Assembly: GCA_964398055.1 (NCBI GenBank)
Contig: CAYNLK010000005.1
Coordinates: 124,001-188,000, forward strand
DNA from: CAYNLK01 sp964398055
GTDB lineage: Bacteria > Chloroflexota > Anaerolineae > 4572-78 > J111
DNA: 64,000 nucleotides
Direction: 5' to 3'
In this document: positions 6,230 to 13,633 of the stretch, piece after piece
Position numbering within the stretch: the first letter of the stretch is position 1
How the letters are laid out: the number at the start of each line of letters is the position of its first letter
The notes under the pieces: generated by a model
The model's database searches: none
Told to the model about the DNA's origin: nothing
What the model saw: the letters and a program-made list of their open reading frames with translations, nothing else
Position numbers and translations under genes: made by a program

Positions 6230-8932
6230 ATGAGGCACGCTTATTTGTGGCTGGTCTACCTGGTTTTGGCCGTCATTTTGACCTGGCCAACCATCGCCCG
6301 GTTCACCACCCACGTGCCGGGCGACGGCAGCGATGATCCGGCCATCGCCTGGAATCTGTGGTGGATCAAGTACACCCTGCTAAACCGGGGGCAGAATCCC
6401 CTGGTCACCGATTACATGGCCTACCCCATCGGCCTTAACCTGGCCTTCTACACCCTCACCGTCCTCAACGGGCTGACCACCTTACCCCTGCTGCTCAATT
6501 TTGGCGTCATCACGGCCAGCAATCTGCACCTGCTGTTCACCTTTGCCGCCGGCGCTTACGGGGTCTTTCTGCTGGTGAGATATTTGTTGACCACAATGGA
6601 TGGCGACGCCACGTCCAAACGCCGGTTGGTTTGGTTGAGCGCCGCCATTGCCGGCGGCTGTTACGCTTTTGCCAGTAGTAAATTGTCCTACGTCGCCCTG
6701 GGCCAATTCAACATTGCCAGCACTCATTGGCTTCCGCTTGCCGTACTGTATGTCATCCGGGCCAGGCGCCCGCCGGAGCGACTCAAGAACGCGGTTCTGG
6801 CCGGCCTCTTTCTCGCTATGCAGGCCTGGACCGAAATGACGTATGCCTCTTTTCTGCTGATATTCATCGGTTTATATTGGCTCTACTGGCTCCTGGTCGG
6901 CTTGGCAACCCGGCCAGGCGAGTCCAGCCGGTGGCGATTACTCCGCCCCCATCTACGGGCCGCCGCAGTCCTGGGCTTAACCTTTGCCCTGGGCATCAGC
7001 CCCCTGCTGGCCCAATTGCTGCCGGAGATGCAGGTCGAGGGTGACTTTTGGGTACAGGGCAGCGGCTTTGCCGAGGCTTTTAGCGCCGACCTGCTCGGTT
7101 TTATCATCCCCACGGTCCACCATCCCCTCGTGGGCCATTGGGTCGCCCAAACCAACATTGCCTTCCAGATGGGCCAGCATATCTACATCGGTTTTGTCTT
7201 GCTGGGCTTGCTGGTCATCGCCGGGATCACCGGTTACCGCAGCCCGGAAATTCGTTTCTGGTTGATCGCTGCCGGCCTCTTTGGCCTGCTCTGCCTCGGT
7301 CCGGTCATCACCATCAACGGCCACAGTACCGGCCTGCCCGGCCCCTTCGTCCTGCTGCAGAACCTCCCTTTTTTCAAAGGTAATCGCTATCCCAGCCGCT
7401 ACAGTGTCATGCTCATCCTTTGCTTGAGCATTCTGGCCGGTTATGCCCTGGTTCAATTGGGCCGCTGGCTCTCCATTCCCCGCTCCTCGCTCTCCGCTCC
7501 TCGCTCTCCGCTCTCCGCCCTGTTCCTGGCCCTCCCCCTCCTGTTCATCTTCGAACACCTGTCCACACCCCTGCCCCAATCCGACCTGCGTGTCCCGGCG
7601 GCCTATCAACTCATCGCCGCCGATGCGGGCGACTTCACCATTTTGGATATTCCCCTGGCCTGGCGCAACGGCTTTCGGGTTACCGGCCCGCTGACGACCC
7701 AATTTATGTTCGGCCAGTTCTACCAGACCAGCCACCACAAGCGGCTGCTGCAAGCCAATACCAGCCGCAATCCCGAATTCAAGTTCCAATATTTTACCCA
7801 GGCCCCCATCCTCAACTCGCTGCTGGCCTTGACCACCGGCCACGCCTTGCCGGCAGAGCGTTGGGCCGCCGACCGGGCCATTGCCGCCGATGTGCTCAAC
7901 TTCTTTGAGGTCAACTATGTTGTGGTGCGCCCTTTTCACTACGACAAATTTGACGGCGCGGCCACGATTACGGTGACGGAGCAGAACGCCATCCCCTACC
8001 TTGAGTCTGTCCTGCCGCTCGAACCGATTTATGCCGGACCTGAGTTAAAGCTCTACCGGGTAAACTATGAGCCTGGGGCGACAACCACTCCCTTCCGGGT
8101 TGATACCAACTCGCCCCTGGCCCCGCTTTACTTTGGCGAAGGCTGGGGTCACTTAACGCCCGGCCGGCCGGTGGCAGCCCAGCGTCGCGCAGCCCGTCTG
8201 CTGCTGCCCATGAACGCCGGCCAACAGCGGCTCAGCCTGCGCCTCCGCCTGCCGGATGAATTTCAGAGCCAGACGCAAGCTCTCCGCATCGAACTGAACG
8301 GCTGGCAATCGCCGCCTCAGGCCGTAACGCCGGAGTGGCACGAACTCAGCTTCGAGCTGCCGGCGGAGGCGATCCGGCCGGGTCTCAACAACGTGCGCCT
8401 CCACTTTGAGCGAGTTGTCCCTTTGGACCGGACAACCGGGCCGCCAGTGACGCCCAATATCACGGTTGTCAGCGCCGGCGAAGAGGTGGGCGATTTTGGG
8501 CATATCTACGTCAACGGTTTCGAATTTTCACCCAATCAGCGCGGCTACAATGTGGCTGTGATTCAACCCAATGGCGCGGTTATTGCCGCGGCCAATTTTG
8601 ACACCCATCTCGACCCGGCCGCCTCGACCGCCCTGGCCGACTTCATCACCGCGGCCCCGGCCAATGCCTTCATCGCCGTGGCCGCGGCCGACGAAGCCAG
8701 CTTGAATCTGGGCGAAGCAGCCGTACAAAGCCTGCAAGCTATTGGCGCTCGCGGCGATTTGTGGGGCTGCTTTCGCTGTAGCCACGCTTTGCTGTACAAC
8801 CCGCTCAGTGGGACCACCCTTGAGGCCCTTGACCCGTTGGGACCGGCCGGGGTGACGGCCGGTTGGGGGCTAACCGAACCGGGTCTGGCCGCGCTGGTTG
8901 ATTGGATTCGGGTTGAATCCGTGGCAGAATAG
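6230..8932 (+). CDS. Large multi-pass membrane protein with C-terminal extracytoplasmic region (YfhO/glycosyltransferase-C-like)
   Basis: About 900 residues. The first 400-450 form roughly ten to twelve hydrophobic segments (for example LWLVYLVLAVILTWPTIA, LLHLLFTFAAG-type helices, FWLIAAGLFGLLCLG) broken by a luminal-type loop with HVPGDGSDDPAIAWNLWW. This is the layout of GT-C-like or YfhO-like membrane proteins of Chloroflexota, acting on lipid-linked sugars or in envelope assembly. The last 350 residues are soluble and beta-rich. ATG at 6230 is preferred because the upstream in-frame TTG at 6179 sits inside a heptamer repeat. A second heptamer repeat is translated within the gene at 7481-7515. 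Specific activity cannot be assigned. Confidence 0.6.
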   Translation: MRHAYLWLVYLVLAVILTWPTIARFTTHVPGDGSDDPAIAWNLWWIKYTLLNRGQNPLVTDYMAYPIGLNLAFYTLTVLNGLTTLPLLLNFGVITASNLHLLFTFAAGAYGVFLLVRYLLTTMDGDATSKRRLVWLSAAIAGGCYAFASSKLSYVALGQFNIASTHWLPLAVLYVIRARRPPERLKNAVLAGLFLAMQAWTEMTYASFLLIFIGLYWLYWLLVGLATRPGESSRWRLLRPHLRAAAVLGLTFALGISPLLAQLLPEMQVEGDFWVQGSGFAEAFSADLLGFIIPTVHHPLVGHWVAQTNIAFQMGQHIYIGFVLLGLLVIAGITGYRSPEIRFWLIAAGLFGLLCLGPVITINGHSTGLPGPFVLLQNLPFFKGNRYPSRYSVMLILCLSILAGYALVQLGRWLSIPRSSLSAPRSPLSALFLALPLLFIFEHLSTPLPQSDLRVPAAYQLIAADAGDFTILDIPLAWRNGFRVTGPLTTQFMFGQFYQTSHHKRLLQANTSRNPEFKFQYFTQAPILNSLLALTTGHALPAERWAADRAIAADVLNFFEVNYVVVRPFHYDKFDGAATITVTEQNAIPYLESVLPLEPIYAGPELKLYRVNYEPGATTTPFRVDTNSPLAPLYFGEGWGHLTPGRPVAAQRRAARLLLPMNAGQQRLSLRLRLPDEFQSQTQALRIELNGWQSPPQAVTPEWHELSFELPAEAIRPGLNNVRLHFERVVPLDRTTGPPVTPNITVVSAGEEVGDFGHIYVNGFEFSPNQRGYNVAVIQPNGAVIAAANFDTHLDPAASTALADFITAAPANAFIAVAAADEASLNLGEAAVQSLQAIGARGDLWGCFRCSHALLYNPLSGTTLEALDPLGPAGVTAGWGLTEPGLAALVDWIRVESVAE
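7481..7515 (+). repeat. In-frame heptamer repeat, CGCTC(C/T)(T/C) family
   Basis: Five 7-nt units (CGCTCCT, CGCTCTC, CGCTCCT, CGCTCTC, CGCTCTC) are translated as PRSSLSAPRSPLSA between two membrane helices of the large membrane protein. Confidence 0.8.
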
Positions 8933-8946
8933 GCTCACAAAAAGGG

Positions 8947-8983
8947 CCAAGTGACCGGCACTTAAAAAGTGCCGGTCACTTGG
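8947..8983. repeat. Perfect 17-bp inverted repeat with AAGTGCCGG-type core
   Basis: The arm at 8947-8963 pairs perfectly with 8967-8983 around a 3-nt loop. There is no T tract on the plus side, and it lies only 11 bp before the next start codon. The core AAGTGCCGGTCACTT resembles the palindromes at 31405 and 31476, so I treat it as a dispersed palindromic repeat that may also end or stabilise transcripts. Confidence 0.6.
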
Positions 8984-8993
8984 ATGGGAGAAC

Positions 8994-9869
8994 ATGATTA
9001 TGGGCAACAAATTGACCGAACTTTTGCAGAAATTATTTGGCAGCCAGAGTGAATCAGGCCAAACGGCGCCGCTAACAACGGACGAGGCCAAACTGGTCAA
9101 CTCGCTCCGCAAGTTGTCGCTGCTGCAAGATATCCCGGAGCGCATTCTGGTCAAAATTGCCCGGCAGGCCAGCTTACGCGAGCTAACCAAAGGGCAGCTC
9201 CTGGTCCACCAGGGCGATCCCAGCGACTCGCTCTTTATCATCCGCACCGGCTGGATCAAGATTGTAGCCGAAGGCAGCGGCGGTGAAGAGGTGGTGCTCA
9301 ACCAGTGCGGGCCTGGCCAGGTCATCGGCGAGATGTCCCTGCTGGACCAAAAACCCCGCTCCAACACAATGGTGGCGCTCAGCCCGGCCAACCTGTTGGA
9401 AATCAAATATGAAACCGTGGTTGAGGCGCTCACTGAATATCCCCAACTGGCCCTGGCCTTTCTACGCGATATGTCGGACCGGCTGCGCTTTGCCAATACC
9501 TACATCGAAGAGACCATCATCTGGTCCCAACATATCGCCACGGGTGACTATGATTTTGTCCAGAATCAGGTGGCCGAAACCCAATCGACGATCGTCGATA
9601 TCAACCTGTCCGACCAGGCCCGGGCCGGCGCTTTCCTGTCGGCCTTCTTCAAGATGGTCGAGGGGGTCAAAAAGCGGGAAGAAGAGTTGAAACGGCAGCT
9701 TCACCAACTGACCATTGAAATCGATGAGGTCAAACGCCAACAGGCCGTAGCCGAGCTGACCGAAACGGAATTTTTTGAGCAGTTGCAAGAGTCGGCCCGC
9801 AAGCTGCGCGAGGCGCGTAGCTTGAAAAAGCATCCACCATCTGAGACCGGCGATACCACGGACAGTTGA
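8994..9869 (+). CDS. Cyclic-nucleotide-binding (CRP-like) regulator without DNA-binding domain
   Basis: The protein has 291 residues. About 40-165 is a cNMP-binding domain: LSLLQDIPERIL, GQLLVHQGDPSDSLFIIRTGWIKI, and the phosphate cassette GQVIGEMSLLDQKPRSNTMV. The remainder is a helical coiled-coil-like tail (about 200-275, rich in E/K/R/Q with VKKREEELKRQ), and no HTH is visible. It is therefore more likely an adaptor or sensor than a transcription factor. Start codons at 8994 and 9000 both fit the GGGAG ribosome site. It follows a palindromic repeat and precedes the DUF2079 gene by 48 bp. Confidence 0.8.
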   Translation: MIMGNKLTELLQKLFGSQSESGQTAPLTTDEAKLVNSLRKLSLLQDIPERILVKIARQASLRELTKGQLLVHQGDPSDSLFIIRTGWIKIVAEGSGGEEVVLNQCGPGQVIGEMSLLDQKPRSNTMVALSPANLLEIKYETVVEALTEYPQLALAFLRDMSDRLRFANTYIEETIIWSQHIATGDYDFVQNQVAETQSTIVDINLSDQARAGAFLSAFFKMVEGVKKREEELKRQLHQLTIEIDEVKRQQAVAELTETEFFEQLQESARKLREARSLKKHPPSETGDTTDS

Positions 9870-9917
9870 AGGTTTGCGACCGGGCACTTTTTGAAAGAAG
9901 CCATAAAGTCAACCTAA

Positions 9918-12560
9918 ATGCCAAAAGCACGCAACAATTCACTATTCACAACACCTGCCCTGCGGGTTCACCATTCACTATTCACCATTCACAATTCATC
10001 ATTTTCCATCCCGTCCCTTCTCCTCGCTCTCCTCATCCTCACCTACGCCGGCTACTTCTCCTGGTACACCATCAACCGCCACAACACCCTCAACTCCTAC
10101 GCCGCCGACCTGTCGCTGATCGACCAGCCCATGTGGAATACCGTGCTCGGCCCCGGCTACTTTATGGAACAAACCTGGGGCGACCGCCAGCAGCCCCGCC
10201 TGGCCGAGCATTTTGAGCCGATCCTCGTCCCCCTGGCCCTGCTCTTTTTTCTATGGGACGACGTCCGCATTCTGCTGATCGCTCAATCCATCGCCCTGGC
10301 CCTGGGTGCCCTGCCCGTCTACTGGATCGCCCGGCATCAATTATCAATTATCAATTATCAATTATCAAAGGCAGATCAACAATTCACAATTCATAATTCA
10401 CAATTCATAATTCACAATTCACAACACCTGCACTGCGTTCCGGCGCAAGTGTTCACAATTCACAACTGGTCCGCCCTCGTCTTTGCCGCCGTCTACCTGC
10501 TCTCCCCCCATCTACAAGCGGCCAACATCGCCGATTTCCACGCCGACCCGTTTGTGGTCACGCCGCTGTTGTTTGCTTTTTGGTACGCCAGCCAGCGGCG
10601 CTGGCTCTGGCTGTGGTTCTGGGCTATCGTGGCGATGGCTGCCAAAGAAACTTTGCCCACCCTGACGGCTATGCTGGGTTTATGGTTGCTGGGGACAGCT
10701 TTATATCGAAAACTGACCGCCGACCGCCGACGGCCGACCGCTCGCTTCGATCCGGCGGTCCGCGGCTTCGTCCTGAGGCTCAGCCCGAAGGGTCCGCGGT
10801 CCGCGGTCGTCAAACCGGAACTGTGGCACGGTGCCGCGCTCGCCCTCACCGGCATGGCCTGGTTTCTGATAGCCACTTTCCTCATCGTCGCCCCGCTGGC
10901 CCGGCAATATTTCGGCAGCGACGGCCCCATCTACCTGGCCAATCGCTACAGCGGCGGGCTGGCCGGCCTGCCGGCGCTGCTGCAAGAGCCGGCCCGTTGG
11001 CGCTACGTTTTTGGCCTGCTGGCTTCGGTCGGTTTTTTGCCCCTGCTGGCCCCGGAGCTGCTGCTGCTGGGTCTGCCGGTGTTGGCCGCCAACCTGCTCA
11101 GCAACTTCCCCGGCCAATACTCCGGCGAGCAGCATTACTCGGCCCCGCTGGTGGCGGCGCTGCTCATTGCCGCCATCTACGGCGCCCGGCGGCTGGTCGA
11201 TTTTGCCTCGATTCGCCCACGGAATGGCCAGATCTTGAAAGTGACCACGCTGCTGGCGGTGCTGTTGTGGCTGGGCAGTTGGGCGCTGGGCTATCACGCT
11301 CTGCATGGCTGGACGCCCCTGTCGACCCGGCTGGAAACCTACCACCTCAGGCCGGCGGCGGCCCGCCTGCCGGAGTTCACCGCCCCAATTCCCCCGGCGG
11401 CGATTGTTTCGGCCAGCGCCGCCGTTCACCCCCACCTGGCCCACCGCCGGATCATCTACGTTTTTCCCACTATCGCCGAGGCCGAATTTTTCCTGGTCGA
11501 TGTGACCGATATCCCCGGCGTCCACCCCAACGACGCCCACGCCAAGATCGTCGACCTGCTCAACACCACTTGGCAGCTCCGCCAGGCCAATCAGGGGCTG
11601 ATTCTGGCCCAAAAATCGACCACGGCTACTGGAACAATAACCCTACCGGATTCGTTTTTCGATTTTGCCCGCGCTGCTGCGCCGCCTCCTTACCCCGTCG
11701 CTCTGAGCTTTGGCGATGGCCGGTTGCGGCTATTGGGTTATGATTTCCAGGCCGACCCCGATGATGGGGTCGCCTTGCGCTTTTATTGGCAAAGTTCGGC
11801 TCAATTGCCGGGCGATCTACGGCTGTGGCCGCTGGTTTACGACGATCTGGGCCGCTTGCTGAGCGACCCCACCCAGGTGCCGATGATTGCAGCAGTCTGG
11901 TATCCGCCGTCAGCCTGGCGGCTCGGCGAGACGGTCGTAACCGCTACCCTGCCCCAACTCCTGCCCGATACCTTCCACCTGGGCCTGGCCGTAGGGCCGG
12001 AATCCAGCTTTGCTAACCCCGACCAACGCTGGCCGGTAACCGGCCCTGCCGAGCAGACGATCCAGCTTCATCCCGGCAACTGGGTGCAACTGGCCTCGTT
12101 CAAACAGCAAGGGCCGTTCTTGACTCGGCTGCCGGCCGTCCCTACGCTACAGCCGCTCACCCCTGTCGAGGTCCAATTCGGCCCGGCCATTTGGCTGACC
12201 GGCTACTGGTTTCAGCCGGAGCCGGTCCGCCCCGGCGACGCGCTGCCGGTGCTGCTGCAATGGACGGCCGGCCAGCCGCCCGCGGCCGATTACACCGTGT
12301 TCGTCCACCTGTTAGCGCCTGACGGCCGCCTGGTCGCCCAAAGCGACGCCGCCCCCACCTGGCTCACCCCGGCGCCGACGTCACAATGGCCGCTGAACGA
12401 ACCACAGCTTGACAGCCACATGCTTAACCTGCCCGGCAATTTACCAGTCGGGATTTATACCCTGCAAGTTGGACTTTATGATCCCCACACATTGGAGCGA
12501 CTGGCGCAGCCTGATGGGAGCGATGTATTTGTATTAGGCGAGGTGGAGGCAAAAAAGTGA
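9918..12560 (+). CDS. DUF2079-type multi-pass membrane protein interrupted by in-frame repeats
   Basis: An 880-residue membrane protein with the DUF2079 signature after its first helix: DLSLIDQPMWNTVLGPGYFMEQTW...HFEPIL, then about ten further helices, then a soluble C-terminal part of about 350 residues with beta-sandwich character. DUF2079 proteins are uncharacterised but related in layout to GT-C glycosyltransferases. Oddities: residues about 7-28 (NNSLFTTPALRVHHSLFTIH), about 140-184 (LSIINYQLSKADQ...FTIHNW) and about 267-298 are encoded by tandem repeats rather than normal protein sequence, yet the frame stays open. The first repeat precedes the first helix, so the true N-terminus is uncertain. 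Confidence 0.75.
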   Translation: MPKARNNSLFTTPALRVHHSLFTIHNSSFSIPSLLLALLILTYAGYFSWYTINRHNTLNSYAADLSLIDQPMWNTVLGPGYFMEQTWGDRQQPRLAEHFEPILVPLALLFFLWDDVRILLIAQSIALALGALPVYWIARHQLSIINYQLSKADQQFTIHNSQFIIHNSQHLHCVPAQVFTIHNWSALVFAAVYLLSPHLQAANIADFHADPFVVTPLLFAFWYASQRRWLWLWFWAIVAMAAKETLPTLTAMLGLWLLGTALYRKLTADRRRPTARFDPAVRGFVLRLSPKGPRSAVVKPELWHGAALALTGMAWFLIATFLIVAPLARQYFGSDGPIYLANRYSGGLAGLPALLQEPARWRYVFGLLASVGFLPLLAPELLLLGLPVLAANLLSNFPGQYSGEQHYSAPLVAALLIAAIYGARRLVDFASIRPRNGQILKVTTLLAVLLWLGSWALGYHALHGWTPLSTRLETYHLRPAAARLPEFTAPIPPAAIVSASAAVHPHLAHRRIIYVFPTIAEAEFFLVDVTDIPGVHPNDAHAKIVDLLNTTWQLRQANQGLILAQKSTTATGTITLPDSFFDFARAAAPPPYPVALSFGDGRLRLLGYDFQADPDDGVALRFYWQSSAQLPGDLRLWPLVYDDLGRLLSDPTQVPMIAAVWYPPSAWRLGETVVTATLPQLLPDTFHLGLAVGPESSFANPDQRWPVTGPAEQTIQLHPGNWVQLASFKQQGPFLTRLPAVPTLQPLTPVEVQFGPAIWLTGYWFQPEPVRPGDALPVLLQWTAGQPPAADYTVFVHLLAPDGRLVAQSDAAPTWLTPAPTSQWPLNEPQLDSHMLNLPGNLPVGIYTLQVGLYDPHTLERLAQPDGSDVFVLGEVEAKK
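9936..10001 (+). repeat. Heptamer repeat at the start of the DUF2079 gene
   Basis: Units AATTCAC, TATTCAC, a short AACACCTGCCCTGCGGG spacer, then TTCACCA, TTCACTA, TTCACCA, TTCACAA, TTCATCA. It shares TTCACAACACCTGC with the repeat block at 10381-10468 in the same gene. Confidence 0.8.
10336..10468 (+). repeat. Compound in-frame heptamer repeat inside the DUF2079 gene
   Basis: Four ATCAATT units (10336-10363) are followed by six AATTCA(C/T) units (10381-10422), the shared AACACCTGCACTGCG spacer, and two more TTCACAA-type units to 10468. About 44 residues of low-complexity sequence are translated between two membrane segments. Confidence 0.85.
10715..10811 (+). repeat. In-frame heptamer repeats, GACCGCC and GTCCGCG families
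   Basis: GACCGCC, GACCGCC, GACGGCC, GACCGCT occupy 10715-10742 and are followed by an inverted-looking block ending in two GTCCGCG units near 10793-10808. All are translated in frame within the DUF2079 protein. Confidence 0.7.
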
Positions 12561-12598
12561 CCCTGACGAATTAGCCTGTCGAACCAGGCGCCAGGAAA

Positions 12599-12623
12599 TA
12601 AAAAAAGTCCGCCAAAGCGGACT
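12599..12623 (-). terminator. Intrinsic terminator for the HNH gene
   Basis: On the minus strand AGTCCGC pairs with GCGGACT around TTTG and is followed by seven T residues. It lies 14 bp past the stop of the HNH gene and also faces the end of the DUF2079 gene. Confidence 0.85.
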
Positions 12624-12636
12624 GTTAACCTCATAT

Positions 12637-13053
12637 TTAACTCGGATATCTGCCCAGCTTAATGAGGCCCTCTCTCCGGCGCAGGCGATGTTCCTCATTT
12701 AGACGAAGCAAACGCACCGTAACTCTGCCTACAGCCGTTAAAGGCACAATCATCGACCCTTCAAGGCTGAAATGCTCGGCCCAACTTTGTTGGCGAGGAT
12801 TAAAAAGTGGGGTAACTTCACCGGTAAGCGGGTCGATTGAAGCGAAATCACTTCCCTTATAGCGATTACATTCAAAGCAAGCCAGGGCCAGATTACTCTC
12901 CACAGTCTGACCCTGATGTTTCTCTGGAATGATGTGATCAACTTCGTGATTGAAAAGTGCGACGTCACGCTGGTGAAGCAGACAATACTCGCATCGCTCC
13001 CCTGCCCGTTCGATTACCAGTTGGCGCAAATTGGCCGAAAGATAACTGGTCAC
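12637..13053 (-). CDS. HNH endonuclease
   Basis: A 138-residue protein with a complete HNH core: zinc ligands CEYC (about 20-23) and CFEC (about 59-62), the catalytic EVDHIIP (His of HNH), and the Asn/His stretch ESNLALACFECNRYKG. Such small McrA-like nucleases occur in defence, mobile elements and toxins. Its start overlaps the stop of the upstream 128-residue gene by 4 bp (ATGA type), so the two are translationally coupled. A terminator follows. The coupling with a probable RHH-type protein suggests a nuclease/regulator or toxin/antitoxin-like pair, which is inference. Confidence 0.88.
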   Translation of the reverse strand: MTSYLSANLRQLVIERAGERCEYCLLHQRDVALFNHEVDHIIPEKHQGQTVESNLALACFECNRYKGSDFASIDPLTGEVTPLFNPRQQSWAEHFSLEGSMIVPLTAVGRVTVRLLRLNEEHRLRRREGLIKLGRYPS

Positions 13054-13436
13054 GAGTTACGCCGTAACTGCTGATGCGCTCGAATCTTAATCAGAGCCAT
13101 CAGATTTTCCAGTTCGATGTACAAATTTAACTCGGCTTCTTCAGCCGGACTCAGGGTCCCCTGCCGGTTTTTCTCCAACAACGCCTGTCCCCTGGCCTGC
13201 GCCGCGGCCGAAAGACGAAAATCAACGATTTCCTGAGTAGTGGCCCCTCGCCCCAAAAACTCAATCACCTCGTTATAGGCCAATGGCGCACTCGAACCGG
13301 TTTCAAATTCGGACGCTTTACCGGCCAGCAAGAGCAGCAACTCATCTTCAAGCGAACGACGAAACTGTTGACTCCGCTGCCTGAGCTGCTGGTATAGCTT
13401 TTCGGGCAAATTTAAGGTTACGGTATGAGTTGTCAT
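13050..13436 (-). CDS. Small protein with ribbon-helix-helix-like N-terminus, coupled to HNH gene
   Basis: A 128-residue hydrophilic protein. The first 45 residues (TVTLNLPEKLYQQLRQRSQQFRRSLEDELLLLL) have the beta strand plus two helices of RHH/CopG antitoxin-like DNA-binding modules. The rest is helical and acidic with no known motif. Good ribosome site AAGGAGAG before the ATG. It overlaps the HNH nuclease gene by 4 bp and begins just after a truncated ATPase remnant whose first codons (MTTH) match its own, hinting at a rearrangement. Confidence 0.6.
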   Translation of the reverse strand: MTTHTVTLNLPEKLYQQLRQRSQQFRRSLEDELLLLLAGKASEFETGSSAPLAYNEVIEFLGRGATTQEIVDFRLSAAAQARGQALLEKNRQGTLSPAEEAELNLYIELENLMALIKIRAHQQLRRNS

Positions 13437-13482
13437 AAGCTCTCCTTAATCCTGAAAACTTTCGGGTATTACCCATTTTACC

Positions 13483-13587
13483 TGGACCGACCAACACGGT
13501 CAGCGGGCCGAGGGTTATGTCCACATCTGCTAGGCTGCGGTAATTTTTGACCCAGAAGCGGGTGACGGTGGGGATATGTGTAGTCAT
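13483..13587 (-). pseudogene. Truncated N-terminus of an AAA ATPase (RecF/OLD-like)
   Basis: Thirty-five codons read MTTHIPTVTRFWVKNYRSLA followed by DVDITLGPLTVLVGP, the standard start of SMC/RecF-like AAA ATPases just before the P-loop. The expected N-G-x-G-K-S/T never arrives; the sequence breaks off at VGP and continues into the leader of the next gene. This is a deletion remnant, probably left when the HNH/RHH pair was inserted or the ATPase was lost. Confidence 0.75.
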
Positions 13588-13633
13588 AGATTTATTCCTG
13601 ATAGCCGATGGTTAAAATCTACCCACCGATTAC

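Noticed and set aside
6977..7939. A long minus-strand frame inside the large membrane-protein gene
   Set aside because: It is antisense to clear membrane helices, low in recognisable motifs and typical of shadow frames in GC-rich genes. The same applies to the other long antisense frames at 3162-3662, 10701-11612, 15314-16237, 35584-36609 and 47209-48549.
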